A stretch of 64,000 nucleotides of DNA from Phyllobacteriaceae bacterium (GCA_024742765.1 JANSXT010000002.1:124001-188000); one strand, 5' to 3'; positions 41,348-51,466 are shown, counted from the stretch's first letter. Translations and numbers: made by a program. Notes: generated by a model not told the origin, from the sequence alone.

Positions 41348-42331
41348 TCAGCCTTTTTCGGTTTCGGATTTGATGGGCCGCGACAAAAGGGTGGTGATCG
41401 CCGCGTCGACGTCAAGAGTGCCATCGACGATCGCTGCGACGGCGGCGATGATCGGCGCCTCGATGCCGTGGTCGCCGGCGATCCGCGCAGCGGTGCCGGC
41501 GGTCGCGACACCTTCGGCGAGCTTCAGCCCGGACGTGTCCGCGCCGCGCCCGATCGTCAGGCCGTAGGCGAAGTTGCGCGACTGGTCCGAGCCGCAGGTC
41601 AGGATCAGGTCGCCGAGCCCGGACAGGCCGGCAAGCGTTTCGCTTTGCCCGCCAAGAGCCACCGCCAGCCGGCTCATTTCGGCAAAGCCGCGCGTTGTCA
41701 GCGCCGCCTGCGCGCTGGCGCCAAGGCCGCGCCCGGCAACGATGCCGGCGGCGATCGCCAGAACGTTCTTGAGCGCGCCGCCATATTCAACGCCCGCGAC
41801 ATCGCCGCTCGCATAAAGTCGCAGTCCGGGCCGGGCGAGCGTGCGGCAGGCGGCGAGCGCCCGCGCCTCGTCGTCCATGGCAAGCGTCACCGCAGTCGGC
41901 AGGCCGCGCGCCACATCGGCGGCAAAGCTCGGCCCCGACAGCACGGCGTTGGCATTGGCGGGCGCGGTGCGTGCCATCACTTCGGTCATCAAAGCGCCCG
42001 AGCCGCGCTCGATGCCCTTGGCGCAGGAGACGAGCAGCATGTGCGGATGCAGATGCGACACGATCATCGTCAGCACCGAGCGCATGGTCTGTGCCGGCAC
42101 CGCCAGCAAGACCGTCTCGACATCGTCAAGCGCCTCGCCGGCATCAATGGTCGCCGCGATGTTGGCCGGCAGGTCCGCATCGCCCAGATAGAAACGGTTG
42201 GTGCGCTGCGCATTGATCTCGGCGACAACACCCGCATCGCGCCCCCACAGCGCGACCCGCTTTCCGTCGCGCGCCATGGCCGCCGCGAGAGCCGTGCCCC
42301 ATGCGCCGGCACCGATGACCGCCACGCTCAT
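41348..42331 (-). CDS. gpsA: Glycerol-3-phosphate dehydrogenase [NAD(P)+]
   Basis: A 327-residue GpsA. The Rossmann motif is VAVIGAGAWGTALAAAMARD at the start. LVSCAKGIERGSG, VLSGPSFAADVARGLPTAVT and the catalytic Lys in EYGGALKNVLAIAAGIVAG are all in place. It reduces dihydroxyacetone phosphate to sn-glycerol-3-phosphate for phospholipid synthesis. The gene lies 13 bases after tsaD in the same direction. Confidence 0.95.
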   Translation of the reverse strand: MSVAVIGAGAWGTALAAAMARDGKRVALWGRDAGVVAEINAQRTNRFYLGDADLPANIAATIDAGEALDDVETVLLAVPAQTMRSVLTMIVSHLHPHMLLVSCAKGIERGSGALMTEVMARTAPANANAVLSGPSFAADVARGLPTAVTLAMDDEARALAACRTLARPGLRLYASGDVAGVEYGGALKNVLAIAAGIVAGRGLGASAQAALTTRGFAEMSRLAVALGGQSETLAGLSGLGDLILTCGSDQSRNFAYGLTIGRGADTSGLKLAEGVATAGTAARIAGDHGIEAPIIAAVAAIVDGTLDVDAAITTLLSRPIKSETEKG

Positions 42332-42344
42332 CGCGCTCTGCCTC

Positions 42345-43427
42345 TCATGCCTTGGCGCCTTTGCGGCCCGAGCCGATCAGCGGTTGGCTTTCGCCATCGA
42401 GCGGCCAGCGCGGGCGCGGCGCGAAATCGAGCGGGTCGGTTTCACCGCGCCGGAACCGTTCGAGCCCGGCCCAGGCGATCATCGCCGCATTGTCCGAGCA
42501 TAGCGCCATCGGCGGCGCGCGAAAGGCAAAGCCATGGGTGGCGCACAGCCGTTCCAGCATGGCGCGGATCGCCCTGTTGGCCGCGACACCGCCGGCGACG
42601 ACCAGTGTCGGCGAGGCATCGGCAGTTTCGGCGCGGTAACGGGTCAGGCTGCGGGCAACCCGGTCTTCCAGCGTCTCGGTCACCGCCTTCTGGAACCCGG
42701 CGCACAGATCGGCCACGTCCTGGTTGGACAGCGCACCAAGATCAGTCGCGGTCTTGCGCAGCGCGGTCTTCAGACCTGAGAAAGAAAAGTCCGGCCGGGC
42801 CTCGCCCTTCAGCGGCCGTGGCAGCGCGAACCGGTCCGGATCGCCGCTTTGCGCCATCTTTTCGACGGCCGGCCCGCCCGGATAGCCCAGATCGAGCAGT
42901 TTCGCCGTCTTGTCGAAGGCTTCGCCGAGCGCGTCGTCGATCGTTGTCGCCCAGCGCTCATAGGCGCCAAGATCGCGGACCAGCACCATCTGCGTGTGCC
43001 CGCCCGAGACCAGCAGTAGCAGATAGGGAAATGGTTGGCCGTCCGTCAGCCGTGGGGTCAGCGCATGGCCTTCCAGATGGTTGACCGCCAGAAACGGCTT
43101 GCCGCGCGCCAGCGCGATCGCCTTGCCGGTCATCGTGCCGACGATCAGCCCGCCGATCAGGCCCGGGCCGGCGGTCGCCGCGACAGCGTCGATCGCATCC
43201 CAGCCGGTGCCCGCCTCGGACAGGGCGGTTTCGATCACCCGGTCGAGCTTGTCGGCATGGGCGCGGGCGGCGATCTCCGGCACGACGCCGCCATAGCGGG
43301 CATGTTCGCCGAACTGGCTGTAGATCACGTTCGACAGGATCTCGCCACGCGAGTCGTCCGCCCCGGCCCGCACGATGGCGGCGGCGGTTTCGTCGCAGCT
43401 TGTCTCAATGCCCAGCACGGTCGGCAT
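42345..43427 (-). CDS. tsaD: tRNA N6-adenosine threonylcarbamoyltransferase TsaD
   Basis: A 360-residue TsaD (Kae1/YgjD family). The start [19 protein letters not shown] is characteristic. The metal-binding pair [11 protein letters not shown], then [26 protein letters not shown] and [13 protein letters not shown] complete the ASKHA fold. It transfers threonylcarbamoyl to A37 of tRNAs reading ANN codons. The open frame runs much further upstream, but only the ATG at 43427 gives the conserved N-terminus. It is divergent from hemC with 72 bases between starts. Confidence 0.95.
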   Translation of the reverse strand: MPTVLGIETSCDETAAAIVRAGADDSRGEILSNVIYSQFGEHARYGGVVPEIAARAHADKLDRVIETALSEAGTGWDAIDAVAATAGPGLIGGLIVGTMTGKAIALARGKPFLAVNHLEGHALTPRLTDGQPFPYLLLLVSGGHTQMVLVRDLGAYERWATTIDDALGEAFDKTAKLLDLGYPGGPAVEKMAQSGDPDRFALPRPLKGEARPDFSFSGLKTALRKTATDLGALSNQDVADLCAGFQKAVTETLEDRVARSLTRYRAETADASPTLVVAGGVAANRAIRAMLERLCATHGFAFRAPPMALCSDNAAMIAWAGLERFRRGETDPLDFAPRPRWPLDGESQPLIGSGRKGAKA

Positions 43428-43499
43428 GGTCGATTGCCGCTGATCCAGGTTCGGGTTAGGGAGGTGGTCGCCTATCATGGATCGGGGAGCAAGCAAACC

Positions 43500-44435
43500 G
43501 TGGCACAGGGGTTCGGGACGGTCAGGATCGGAACGCGCGGCAGTCCGCTGGCGCTGGCGCAGGCGCATGAGGTGCGCGACCGGCTCGTCGCCGCCCATGG
43601 CATGGCAGCCGAGACGATCGAAATCGTCGTCATTTCCACCAAGGGCGACCGCGTGCAGGACCGCGAACTGAAGGAAATCGGCGGCAAGGGCCTTTTCACC
43701 GAGGAGATCGAGGCGCAGCTCCTGTCCGGCGACATCGATCTGGCGGTGCACTCCTCCAAGGACATGCCGACCAAGCTGCCCGACGGGCTGGCGCTGACGG
43801 CATTTCTTGAGCGCGAGGACCCGCGCGACGCCTTCATAGGCAAGGCCGCGCCGACGCTGGACGCGCTGCCGAAGGGCGCCATTGTCGGCACTTCCTCGCT
43901 CCGGCGTCAGGCGCTGGTGCGCCGGGCGCGGCCTGATGTCGAAGTGGTCGGCTTTCGCGGCAATGTGCAGACGCGGCTGAAAAAGCTCGAAGACGGCGTC
44001 GCCCATGCGACGCTGCTCGCCAATGCGGGGCTGAGGCGGCTGGGCATGGCGGATGTGATCACCGACCTGATCGCCATGGACGTCTTTCCGCCGGCGCCGG
44101 GCCAGGGCGCGATCTGCATCGAGGGCCGTGCCGGCGATACGCGCACCGACGCGCTGGTCGAACCGCTCAAGCACGTGGCGACCGAAACCGCGCTCAGATG
44201 CGAGCGGGCCTTTCTCGCCGCGCTCGACGGCTCGTGCCGCACGCCGATCGCCGGCCATGCCCGGATCGATGGCAGCACGATCGACTTTTCCGGCACCATA
44301 CTGACGCCGGACGGCACCGTCTCCCATGACATCGCATCGAGTGGCACCGCCGGCGACCCTGAAACGCTCGGGCGCACCGCGGGCGATGAATTGCGGGCCC
44401 GTGCCGGCGCCGGCTTTTTCGAAAGCTGGGTCTGA
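43500..44435 (+). CDS. hemC: Hydroxymethylbilane synthase (porphobilinogen deaminase)
   Basis: A 311-residue HemC. It starts [20 protein letters not shown] and continues with [29 protein letters not shown] and [20 protein letters not shown]. The Cys holding the dipyrromethane cofactor is in [13 protein letters not shown]. It polymerises four porphobilinogens into hydroxymethylbilane. GTG at 43500 is taken as start, 10 bases after GGGGAG; the nearby ATG at 43477 is in another frame. It heads the hemC-hemD-mitofilin-hemY run. Confidence 0.94.
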   Translation: MAQGFGTVRIGTRGSPLALAQAHEVRDRLVAAHGMAAETIEIVVISTKGDRVQDRELKEIGGKGLFTEEIEAQLLSGDIDLAVHSSKDMPTKLPDGLALTAFLEREDPRDAFIGKAAPTLDALPKGAIVGTSSLRRQALVRRARPDVEVVGFRGNVQTRLKKLEDGVAHATLLANAGLRRLGMADVITDLIAMDVFPPAPGQGAICIEGRAGDTRTDALVEPLKHVATETALRCERAFLAALDGSCRTPIAGHARIDGSTIDFSGTILTPDGTVSHDIASSGTAGDPETLGRTAGDELRARAGAGFFESWV

Positions 44436-44437
44436 CG

Positions 44438-45181
44438 GTGGAGGCACGGCGTCCGCGCGTTCTGGTCACCCGGCCCGAACCGGGCGCATCGCGCACCGCC
44501 GCCGCGCTCACCGAAGCGGGCATCGAAGCGATCATCTGCCCGTTCACCGAGAGCCGCGATCTGCCGGTTTCGGACGATGCGATCGCCGAAGCGGCGCGGA
44601 GCGCCGCCGTCGCCGTCACCAGCGCCAAGGCGCTGACCCACGCCCCGCCGGCGCTGATCGACGCGCTGCGCGCCAAACCGGTGTTCGCCGTCGGCGATGC
44701 GACCGCGCAGGCCGCCCGCGCGCTCGGCATGGGCGATGTGCGATCAGCCGATGGCGACGCGACTGCGCTTGCCGGCCTGATCGGTGCATCCATACCCGAC
44801 GATGCACCGGTCGCCTATCTGTGCGGCCGGGTGCGGACCGGAGACCTGGAACGGAGCCTGTCGGAAACCGGACGCAAGATCACCCTGATCGAGACCTATG
44901 ACATCCAAAAAGTCAGTCACTTGACTGACAAAATCAAGGAAGCGCTCCACAATGACGACCTTGACGGCATCATGCTGCATTCGGGCATGTCTGCCCGGCT
45001 TCTGGCCGATGCTATTCAAACCGAAGGTTATCATCAGCTTATTGAAAACAAGACGCTTTTCCTGATTTCGGAGCGCGCCGGTATGTCCCTTGACGGAATT
45101 TCCGAAGCCCGCATCGTCGCCGCTCCGGCACCGCGGGACGACGCGTTGGTCGACACGGTACGGCGACATTTTTGGCCCTGA
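44438..45181 (+). CDS. hemD: Uroporphyrinogen-III synthase
   Basis: A 247-residue HemD, a weakly conserved family recognised by the start [20 protein letters not shown], the strand [14 protein letters not shown], the hinge [12 protein letters not shown] and [15 protein letters not shown], and position after hemC. It cyclises hydroxymethylbilane to uroporphyrinogen III. The start is GTG at 44438, two bases after the hemC stop. The second half (about 44900-45080) is noticeably richer in A/T and Lys/Asn/Ile codons than its neighbours and holds an internal 8-bp dyad. Confidence 0.88.
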   Translation: MEARRPRVLVTRPEPGASRTAAALTEAGIEAIICPFTESRDLPVSDDAIAEAARSAAVAVTSAKALTHAPPALIDALRAKPVFAVGDATAQAARALGMGDVRSADGDATALAGLIGASIPDDAPVAYLCGRVRTGDLERSLSETGRKITLIETYDIQKVSHLTDKIKEALHNDDLDGIMLHSGMSARLLADAIQTEGYHQLIENKTLFLISERAGMSLDGISEARIVAAPAPRDDALVDTVRRHFWP

Positions 45182-45273
45182 TTGCCGGCACTTGACCAAT
45201 GGCGGGTTTTGATTCCGCGGCGCCATGCTAGAACCGCCCCATATCTGGTCCGTTTGTTCAGGGGAGAGTGTTC

Positions 45274-46932
45274 ATGGCACAGCGCGCAAGACCGTCGCGA
45301 GGCGCGGGGCGGGGCGGCACACGCAAGCCGGTCACCATCGATCTGGAGGCCGAAAAGAGCACCGATGCCAACGCGCCCGCCAAGCCGGACCCTGCCGCGT
45401 CTGGCAAGGTGGCATCCGGGGCGCCGGCCAAACCCAAGGCGACCGAGACGGCGGCCGCAGAGCCTGTGGCGATGGACCAGGCCGGAAAGCCGCGCGCGGA
45501 CACGCCGGCAGCTGACAAGGACGCGTCGCCCTTTGCCAAGGCCGCTGATGCTAAGGCGGCCGATAGCGCAGCCGACAAGACCGCTAACGAGGCTGCGCCG
45601 GCCAAACCCCCAAAGAGCGAAACCGGCAAGCCGGAGACAGCCGGGGACAAGGCCGGCGCACGCGGCGCGGCCACGCCTCCACCGCCGCCGCCAGCCCCTG
45701 CGGCGCGGCGCGGCGGCACCGGCGCCATTGCCGGCGGCCTCATTGGCGGTCTGATCGCGCTCGTCGCCGGCGCCGGCCTGCAATGGACCGGTCTTCTGCC
45801 CTCGTTTGGCTCGGCACCGGCCGAAACCGTCGATCTGGCGCCGGTCCAGTCGGAGATCGCGCAATTGCAGGCACGGCTTGACGAACTGGCTGCAGCACCG
45901 GCAGCGGGCGAGGCAAGCGTGCCCGCCGAGTTGGTCGCCCAGATCGAAGCGGCGGCCGAAGCCGCGCAAAGCGCTCAGAACGACAGCGGCAATGCCCTGT
46001 CGGCCATCGAAACGCTGAACACCGATGTCGACGCCTTGCGGTCGGCCATGTCGTCGGGCGCGGCCGGCGAAGGTGCCGGGCTGCAGGCCATCTCCGGCCG
46101 GCTCGACCAGATCGAAACGCAGGTGACGGACATGGCCGGGCAGATGGCCGGCCTTGCCGAGGGCGGCGCCGATGCCGGCAATGATGAAGCGGTGCAGGCG
46201 CTCGGCGAAACGGTCGCGGCCGTGCAAACCGATCTCGACACGCTCGCCGGCGAAGTCGGCACGGTGCGCGAAAATGTTGCGAGCGTGGAAACGACGGTCA
46301 ATGCCGCGCTCGCCGCGCTCGGCGCCCGCATCGATGCGAACGAGACGGCGCTGTCCGACGCGCAGGCGCAGCTTGCCGAGGGCGGCGCCGACTCCACCGT
46401 TGTTGCGCGCGCCATCGCAGCCGCCGGCCTCAAATCGGCGATCGACCGGGGCAGTGCCTTTGCGACGGAGCTTGAAGCCTATGCCTCGGTCGCAGGCGAA
46501 GACGACACTGTCATGCAATTGCGCGATTTCGCCGCCTCCGGCGTGCCGACCGTCACGCAACTGTCGGACGGTTTCGCCGCCGTTGCCAACCGGATCGTCG
46601 CCACCGGGCAGGGGCTCGACGAAAACGCCTCGCTCGGCGACCGGCTGATGTCGAGCGCCCGCTCGCTGGTGCAGGTGCGCCCGGTGGGCGAAGCGGAGGG
46701 CGACACGCCCGGCGCCATCGCCGCGCGCGTCGAAACCCGGCTGAAAGACGGCAATCTGGAAGGCGCGCTGGCCGAATGGGAGACGCTGCCCGATCCCGCC
46801 AAGGCCGCCTCGGCCGATTTCATGGACCGGGTGCGCGCACGCCAGAGCGTCGATCAGCTCGTCGCCGGCGCGCTGGCCACCGCCATGTCGGCAGCGCGTC
46901 CCGCCGCGCCCCAGACCGACGCGACACAGTAA
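45274..46932 (+). CDS. Mitofilin/Mic60-like inner-membrane protein (COG4223)
   Basis: A 552-residue protein. Residues 1-145 are a low-complexity Ala/Lys/Pro/Glu-rich cytoplasmic tail. One transmembrane segment follows (about 150-172, AIAGGLIGGLIALVAGAGLQ), then a long Ala/Glu/Asp-rich coiled coil (about 185-380). The C-terminal mitofilin-like domain contains AIDRGSAFATELEAYASVAG and VQVRPVGEAEGDTPGAIAAR. Alphaproteobacterial Mic60 homologues shape intracytoplasmic membranes and are typically encoded next to heme biosynthesis genes, as seen here. The ATG at 45274 follows GGGGAGAG; a GTG at 45268 is also in frame. Confidence 0.88.
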   Translation: MAQRARPSRGAGRGGTRKPVTIDLEAEKSTDANAPAKPDPAASGKVASGAPAKPKATETAAAEPVAMDQAGKPRADTPAADKDASPFAKAADAKAADSAADKTANEAAPAKPPKSETGKPETAGDKAGARGAATPPPPPPAPAARRGGTGAIAGGLIGGLIALVAGAGLQWTGLLPSFGSAPAETVDLAPVQSEIAQLQARLDELAAAPAAGEASVPAELVAQIEAAAEAAQSAQNDSGNALSAIETLNTDVDALRSAMSSGAAGEGAGLQAISGRLDQIETQVTDMAGQMAGLAEGGADAGNDEAVQALGETVAAVQTDLDTLAGEVGTVRENVASVETTVNAALAALGARIDANETALSDAQAQLAEGGADSTVVARAIAAAGLKSAIDRGSAFATELEAYASVAGEDDTVMQLRDFAASGVPTVTQLSDGFAAVANRIVATGQGLDENASLGDRLMSSARSLVQVRPVGEAEGDTPGAIAARVETRLKDGNLEGALAEWETLPDPAKAASADFMDRVRARQSVDQLVAGALATAMSAARPAAPQTDATQ

Positions 46933-46944
46933 GGGAGCATTGTC

Positions 46945-48846
46945 ATGATCAAGGTGCTCATCTTCGTCGCGCTGGTATTCGCGCTCGGTTTCGGCTTTGC
47001 CTGGCTCGCCGACATGCCCGGCGATGTGACGGTCACGGTCGGCGACCAGCTCATCAACGTCTCGCTGATGGTCGCCGCCGTCGGCGTCGTCTCCATCGTC
47101 GCGGCGATCATGTTGACCTGGTGGATGATCCGCGTGGTCTTCACCTCGCCCGAGCGGCTGAACCGTTTCTTCCGTGCCCGCAAGCGCGACCGGGGTTACC
47201 AGTCGCTGTCGACCGGCATCATCGCCGCCGGCTCGGGCGATCCGGCCACCTCGCGGCGCATGCTCAAACAGGCGGGCGGGCTTCTGAACGAGACGACCGA
47301 ACCGCTGATCCAGCTTCTCGATGCGCAGACGACGCTGCTTGAAGGCAAGCATGCCGATGCGCGCCAGAAGTTCGAGGCGATGCTCGAAGATCCCGAATTG
47401 CGGCTTCTGGGCCTGCGCGGGCTCTATATGGAAGCGCAGCGTCTGGGCGACCGCGAAGCGCAAAAGCACTATGCGGAAAAAGCCGCAGAACTGGGCCCGC
47501 AACTGATCTGGGCCGGCAAGGCGGCGATCGATCTGAAGACAGCTTCGGGCGACTGGGACGGCGCGATCCGCCTGCTCGACAAGCAAAAAGCGGCCAAACA
47601 TGTCGCGCGCGAGGATGCCGACCGCAAGCGCGCCGTGCTGCTGACCGCGCTTGCCATGGACAATGCCGAGAGCGATCCGGCCAAATCCAAGCAGGCCGCG
47701 CTCGAAGCGCACCGGCTGGCGCCGGGTTTTGCGCCCGCCGCCGTCACCGCCGCCGAAGCCGCTTTCCGCCTCAACGAGATGCGGCGCGGGGTCAAGGTGC
47801 TGGAGACCTGCTGGCGCAAGGCGCCGCATCCGGATGTCGCGCTGGCTTACGTCAATGCGCGACCCGGCGATTCGGCGCTCGACCGGCTCAAGCGCGCGCG
47901 GCGGCTGGAGGCGATCAAGCCCAACACCACCGAATCCTCGCTGATCATCGCGCAGATGGCGCTGGAAGCGGGCGAATTCGAGCAGGCGCGTAAATCGGTC
48001 GCCGCGGTCCTGCGCAACGAGCCGCGCGAGAGCGCCTTCATGCTGATGGCCGACATCGAGGATGCCGAGACCGGCGATCAGGGCAAGGTGCGCGAATGGC
48101 TGTCGCGCGCGGTGCGTGCAGCACGCGATCCCGCCTGGACCGCCGATGGCATCGTTGCGGAAAAATGGGCGCCTTTCTCGCCGGTCACCGGCCGGATCGA
48201 CGCGTTCGAGTGGAAAGTGCCGGTCGAGCGCACCGGCGCCTTGATCGAGAACGATCTTGACCCGATGGTGCCGGGCACCCCGGCCGATGCCGGCCCGTCC
48301 GCCGATACGGATGACACGATCGTCCCAGCCCTGCCGGTCGTCGACGCACAACCCGAGCCCGCCGGCGATGCCGCGCCGGTCAAGACGATCGGCGAGCCGG
48401 TCGATCTGGCCGCACGGGTCGAGGCGGCGCGCGAGGAACGGGCCAAGGCTGCCGAGGCAGCGGCCGACACGGACGAGGACAGTGGCGCCACCCCGCAGGA
48501 CAACGCGGCTGCCAAAGATGCCAAAAAGCCGGCGCCCGTCGTCGAGGCCGCGGGCAGCGCCACTGCGGGTGCGGCCGGCAAGGCGGCCAATGGCAGGGCG
48601 GTCGAGCCGGAAGCGGAGACCGCCAAGGCCGAAACACCAGTCGAGCCGCCGGCCAAGGGCGTTGCCGACCGTCCCTCAAGTGCGGCGGGCGCGGCAGCCG
48701 GTACGCCCGATGACGCACCGGCCAAAGCCGACCAGCCTGAAACGGACGAAGACGCGCCGGTGAAACCGCCCGTTCCGGACGATCCGGGCATCGAGGACGA
48801 GGGTGAGGGCGAGGCGGACAAGCCCCGCCGCTTCCGGTTGTTTTAG
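46945..48846 (+). CDS. hemY: Heme biosynthesis-associated membrane protein HemY (TPR)
   Basis: A 633-residue protein of the HemY family, which is associated with heme synthesis but is not protoporphyrinogen oxidase. Two transmembrane segments lie at about 1-22 (VLIFVALVFALGFGFAWLAD) and 33-58. A TPR-rich domain follows to about residue 420 (repeated patterns such as GDWDGAIRLLDKQKAAKHVA and GEFEQARKSVAAVLRNEP). The last 200 residues are a disordered Ala/Pro/Glu/Asp-rich extension, which makes it longer than most relatives. It starts 12 bases after the mitofilin gene. Confidence 0.9.
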   Translation: MIKVLIFVALVFALGFGFAWLADMPGDVTVTVGDQLINVSLMVAAVGVVSIVAAIMLTWWMIRVVFTSPERLNRFFRARKRDRGYQSLSTGIIAAGSGDPATSRRMLKQAGGLLNETTEPLIQLLDAQTTLLEGKHADARQKFEAMLEDPELRLLGLRGLYMEAQRLGDREAQKHYAEKAAELGPQLIWAGKAAIDLKTASGDWDGAIRLLDKQKAAKHVAREDADRKRAVLLTALAMDNAESDPAKSKQAALEAHRLAPGFAPAAVTAAEAAFRLNEMRRGVKVLETCWRKAPHPDVALAYVNARPGDSALDRLKRARRLEAIKPNTTESSLIIAQMALEAGEFEQARKSVAAVLRNEPRESAFMLMADIEDAETGDQGKVREWLSRAVRAARDPAWTADGIVAEKWAPFSPVTGRIDAFEWKVPVERTGALIENDLDPMVPGTPADAGPSADTDDTIVPALPVVDAQPEPAGDAAPVKTIGEPVDLAARVEAAREERAKAAEAAADTDEDSGATPQDNAAAKDAKKPAPVVEAAGSATAGAAGKAANGRAVEPEAETAKAETPVEPPAKGVADRPSSAAGAAAGTPDDAPAKADQPETDEDAPVKPPVPDDPGIEDEGEGEADKPRRFRLF

Positions 48847-48938
48847 GACGGATTCGGTCTAAATTGGTCGTTCATGACGCGCCATGGGCTGTCCGGCGCG
48901 GACGGGCCGCGCGGCGCGACAACAGATGGGGCGACATC

Positions 48939-49418
48939 ATGCTTGACCGGTTCCGGTCCTTTGTCAGGGAGCTTGTCGAAGGTGCGGACGGCACTGCTGC
49001 CGCCGAACCCGATAGCCCGCAACTGGCCGCCGCTGCCCTGATGTACCACGTCATCCAGGCCGACGGCGTGCTGCGCCCGGTGGAGCGCGAGCGGTTCGCC
49101 GCCGTCCTCAGCGAGGAGTATGCGCTCGACAAGACAGCGCTCGAGACGCTGATCAAGGCGGCGCGCGAGGCCGATGGCGAAGCGGTCGACCTTTACCGGT
49201 TCACCTCCGTCCTGATGAACACGATGGGCGCCACCGACCGGATCGGCTTCATCGAGATCCTGTGGGAGATGGTCTATGCCGACGGCGTGCGCCACGAGCT
49301 TGAAGACAATGTCGTCTGGCGCATTTCCGAACTTCTGGGCGTCAGTGGCCGCGACCGGGTGCTGATGCGCCAGCGCGTTCAGGAGCGGCTCGGCATTGAA
49401 GGCGGCGATGAAGGCTGA
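48939..49418 (+). CDS. TerB family protein
   Basis: A 159-residue TerB/tellurite-resistance-like helical protein. The N-terminal part is MLDRFRSFVRELVEGAD. A repeated helical pattern (AALMYHVIQADGVLRPVERE and EILWEMVYADGVRHELED) carries the conserved ADGV-x-E acidic positions that bind metal in TerB. It is commonly found after hemY in this order of bacteria. The ATG at 48939 gives the family start. Its end overlaps the next gene by 11 bases. Confidence 0.85.
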   Translation: MLDRFRSFVRELVEGADGTAAAEPDSPQLAAAALMYHVIQADGVLRPVERERFAAVLSEEYALDKTALETLIKAAREADGEAVDLYRFTSVLMNTMGATDRIGFIEILWEMVYADGVRHELEDNVVWRISELLGVSGRDRVLMRQRVQERLGIEGGDEG

Positions 49419-50169
49419 CGGAACAATGGGCGCTGCGGCCGGCGCCGCGGGCGCTGAGTCCACGCAAAAGCAGCCCGTTCTGGTCATCCTGCACCAGGAG
49501 ACCTCGTCGCCGGGGCGCGTCGGCCAGATGCTGGAAGCGCGGGGCCATGCGCTCGACATTCGCCGTCCGCCGCTCGGCGACCCGCTGCCGGGGACGCTCG
49601 AACACCATGCCGGCGCGGTGATGTTCGGCGGCCCGATGAGCGCCAACGATCCCGAAGACTATGTCAAGCGTGAGACCGACTGGCTCGCTGTGCCTCTCAA
49701 GGAAAACAAGCCATTCTTCGGCATCTGTCTGGGCGCCCAGATGCTGGTCAACCATCTGGGCGGAACGGTTGCGGCCCGGGACGACGGGCTGGTCGAGATC
49801 GGCTGGTATCGGCTGGCGCCGACCGAGGCGGGCAAGGCGCTGATGGACTGGCCGGAGATGATCTACCAGTTCCACCGCGAAGGGTTTTCGCTGCCGTCCG
49901 GCGCCGAACATCTGGCAACCGCCGATGCCTATCCCAACCAGGCTTTCCGCTATGGCGACAATGCCTGGGGCGTGCAGTTCCATGCCGAACTGACACAGGT
50001 GATGATGCAGCGCTGGGCGGTGCGCGGCGCGCACCGGTTCGAGCTGCCGGGCGCGCAGGAGGGTCGCGCGCATCTTGATGGCCGGCTGCACTATGACGCG
50101 CCGGTGCGGCAATGGCTCGCCGATTTTCTCGACATCGTCTTCGAGCGGGAGACGGCTGAGACCAGGTGA
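49408..50169 (+). CDS. Class I glutamine amidotransferase (GMP synthase-like)
   Basis: A 253-residue stand-alone glutamine amidotransferase. It has oxyanion loop FGGPMSANDPEDY and nucleophile Cys in FFGICLGAQMLVN. The catalytic His-Glu is in GVQFHAEL near residue 195. It lacks the ATP-pyrophosphatase domain of GuaA, so it supplies ammonia to, or cleaves gamma-glutamyl bonds of, an unknown substrate. The ATG at 49408 overlaps the terB stop. TTG 49396 and ATG 49426 are alternatives. Confidence 0.85.
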   Translation: MKADGTMGAAAGAAGAESTQKQPVLVILHQETSSPGRVGQMLEARGHALDIRRPPLGDPLPGTLEHHAGAVMFGGPMSANDPEDYVKRETDWLAVPLKENKPFFGICLGAQMLVNHLGGTVAARDDGLVEIGWYRLAPTEAGKALMDWPEMIYQFHREGFSLPSGAEHLATADAYPNQAFRYGDNAWGVQFHAELTQVMMQRWAVRGAHRFELPGAQEGRAHLDGRLHYDAPVRQWLADFLDIVFERETAETR

Positions 50170-50218
50170 GCAGGCGAGAAGCGGTTCCCTTCCCTGGCAA
50201 GCGGGGAGAGGGCCCTGC

Positions 50219-51466
50219 CTATTCCCGGCGGTCGAGACGGCGCACGTCGCGCAATTGCGGAAAGAGGAACGCCCAGCCGGCGGCGACGGCGACCGAGCTG
50301 ATGCCGCCGATCACTACAGCCGGCACGGCGCCGATCCAGGCGGCGACGAAGCCGGCGCGCATGTCGCCCAACTCGTTCGAAGCGCCCAGAAAGACGATGT
50401 TGACGGCATTGACGCGGCCGCGCACCTCGTCGGGCGTCCAGATCTGCAGGACCGTCTCGCGAATATAGACGCTGATCATGTCGAAGGCGCCGATCAACGT
50501 CAGCGCGATCACCGACAGCCAGGCAAGCTGCGACAGGCCGAAGACGATGGTGAAGACGCCGAACAGGCCGACCGAGACCAGAAGGATGCGGCCCGCATGG
50601 TCGCGCACCGGCGAGGTGGCCAGATAGACCGCCATCAGCACCGCGCCGACGCCGGGCGCAGCGCGCAGCATGCCGAGCGCCCATGGCCCGGCATCGAGGA
50701 CGTCACGCGCAAAGATCGGCAAAAGCGCCACCGCGCTGCCCAGGAACACGGCGAAAAGGTCGAGCGAGATGGCGCCGAGCACCACCTTCTGGTCGCGAAT
50801 GTAGCGCAGGCCCGCAAACAGCGAATCGAACGTCACCTTGGTGATGTGCGAACGCTCGGCGGGCTTTGGGATCAACAGGACGAGCACGGTCGCGACCGCC
50901 AGCATCAGCGCCGAGGCCGCATAGGTCAGGTTTGCGCCAACACCATAAAGGAGGCCGCCGGCGACCGGGCCGAGGATGGAGGCCACCTGCCAGGCTGACG
51001 AATTCCACGCCACTGCGTTGGGGAAGACCCGCTGCGGCACCAGATTGACCACCAGCGACTGCGAAGCGGGTGCAAAGAAGGCGCGGGAAACGCCCAGGCC
51101 GAACAGGGCGACGAAGATCGGCATGGGCGATGTCAGCCCGCGCCAGGAAGAATAAAGGATTGCCAGCGCGCACAAAAACGCAAGGGCCGTGGAGGCGGCC
51201 ATCACCGTGCGGCGGCCGTAACGGTCGGCCACCGTGCCGGTCACCAGAACCAGCAACAGCAGGGGCAGGAACTGCACAAGCCCGATAATGCCCAGATCGA
51301 GCGGATCGCGCGTCAGGTCGTAGATCTGCCAGCCCACGGCGACGGCGATCACATAGGTGGCGAAGGTTGTGGCGAACCGCGCCGTCCAATATTTCACATA
51401 GGCCGGATAGGCGAATGCCTCGAAACGCCCCGGAGCCGGCTCGCCGGTTGCACCATCATCGCTCAT
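50219..51466 (-). CDS. MFS exporter (EntS-like, MFS_3)
   Basis: A 415-residue major facilitator protein with about twelve segments. The first half has YWTARFATTFATYVIAVAVG and the antiporter-like GTVADRYGRRTVMAASTA, with SRAFFAPASQSLVVNLVP in the middle. This is the pattern of EntS/MFS_3 exporters for siderophores or drugs. The ATG at 51466 (MSDDGATGE) is chosen over an upstream frame extension. It is convergent with the amidotransferase and divergent from yggT. Confidence 0.87.
   Translation of the reverse strand: MSDDGATGEPAPGRFEAFAYPAYVKYWTARFATTFATYVIAVAVGWQIYDLTRDPLDLGIIGLVQFLPLLLLVLVTGTVADRYGRRTVMAASTALAFLCALAILYSSWRGLTSPMPIFVALFGLGVSRAFFAPASQSLVVNLVPQRVFPNAVAWNSSAWQVASILGPVAGGLLYGVGANLTYAASALMLAVATVLVLLIPKPAERSHITKVTFDSLFAGLRYIRDQKVVLGAISLDLFAVFLGSAVALLPIFARDVLDAGPWALGMLRAAPGVGAVLMAVYLATSPVRDHAGRILLVSVGLFGVFTIVFGLSQLAWLSVIALTLIGAFDMISVYIRETVLQIWTPDEVRGRVNAVNIVFLGASNELGDMRAGFVAAWIGAVPAVVIGGISSVAVAAGWAFLFPQLRDVRRLDRRE

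Noticed and set aside
43477-43499. ATG at 43477 as hemC start
   Set aside because: It is in a different reading frame from hemC; the GTG at 43500 is in frame and follows GGGGAG.
45034-48351. An open frame of about 1,100 codons on the - strand, antisense to hemD-mitofilin-hemY
   Set aside because: It is the mirror of GC-rich, Ala/Glu-rich codons in strongly supported + strand genes. Its translation is Arg/Gly/Asp-rich without recognisable domains.
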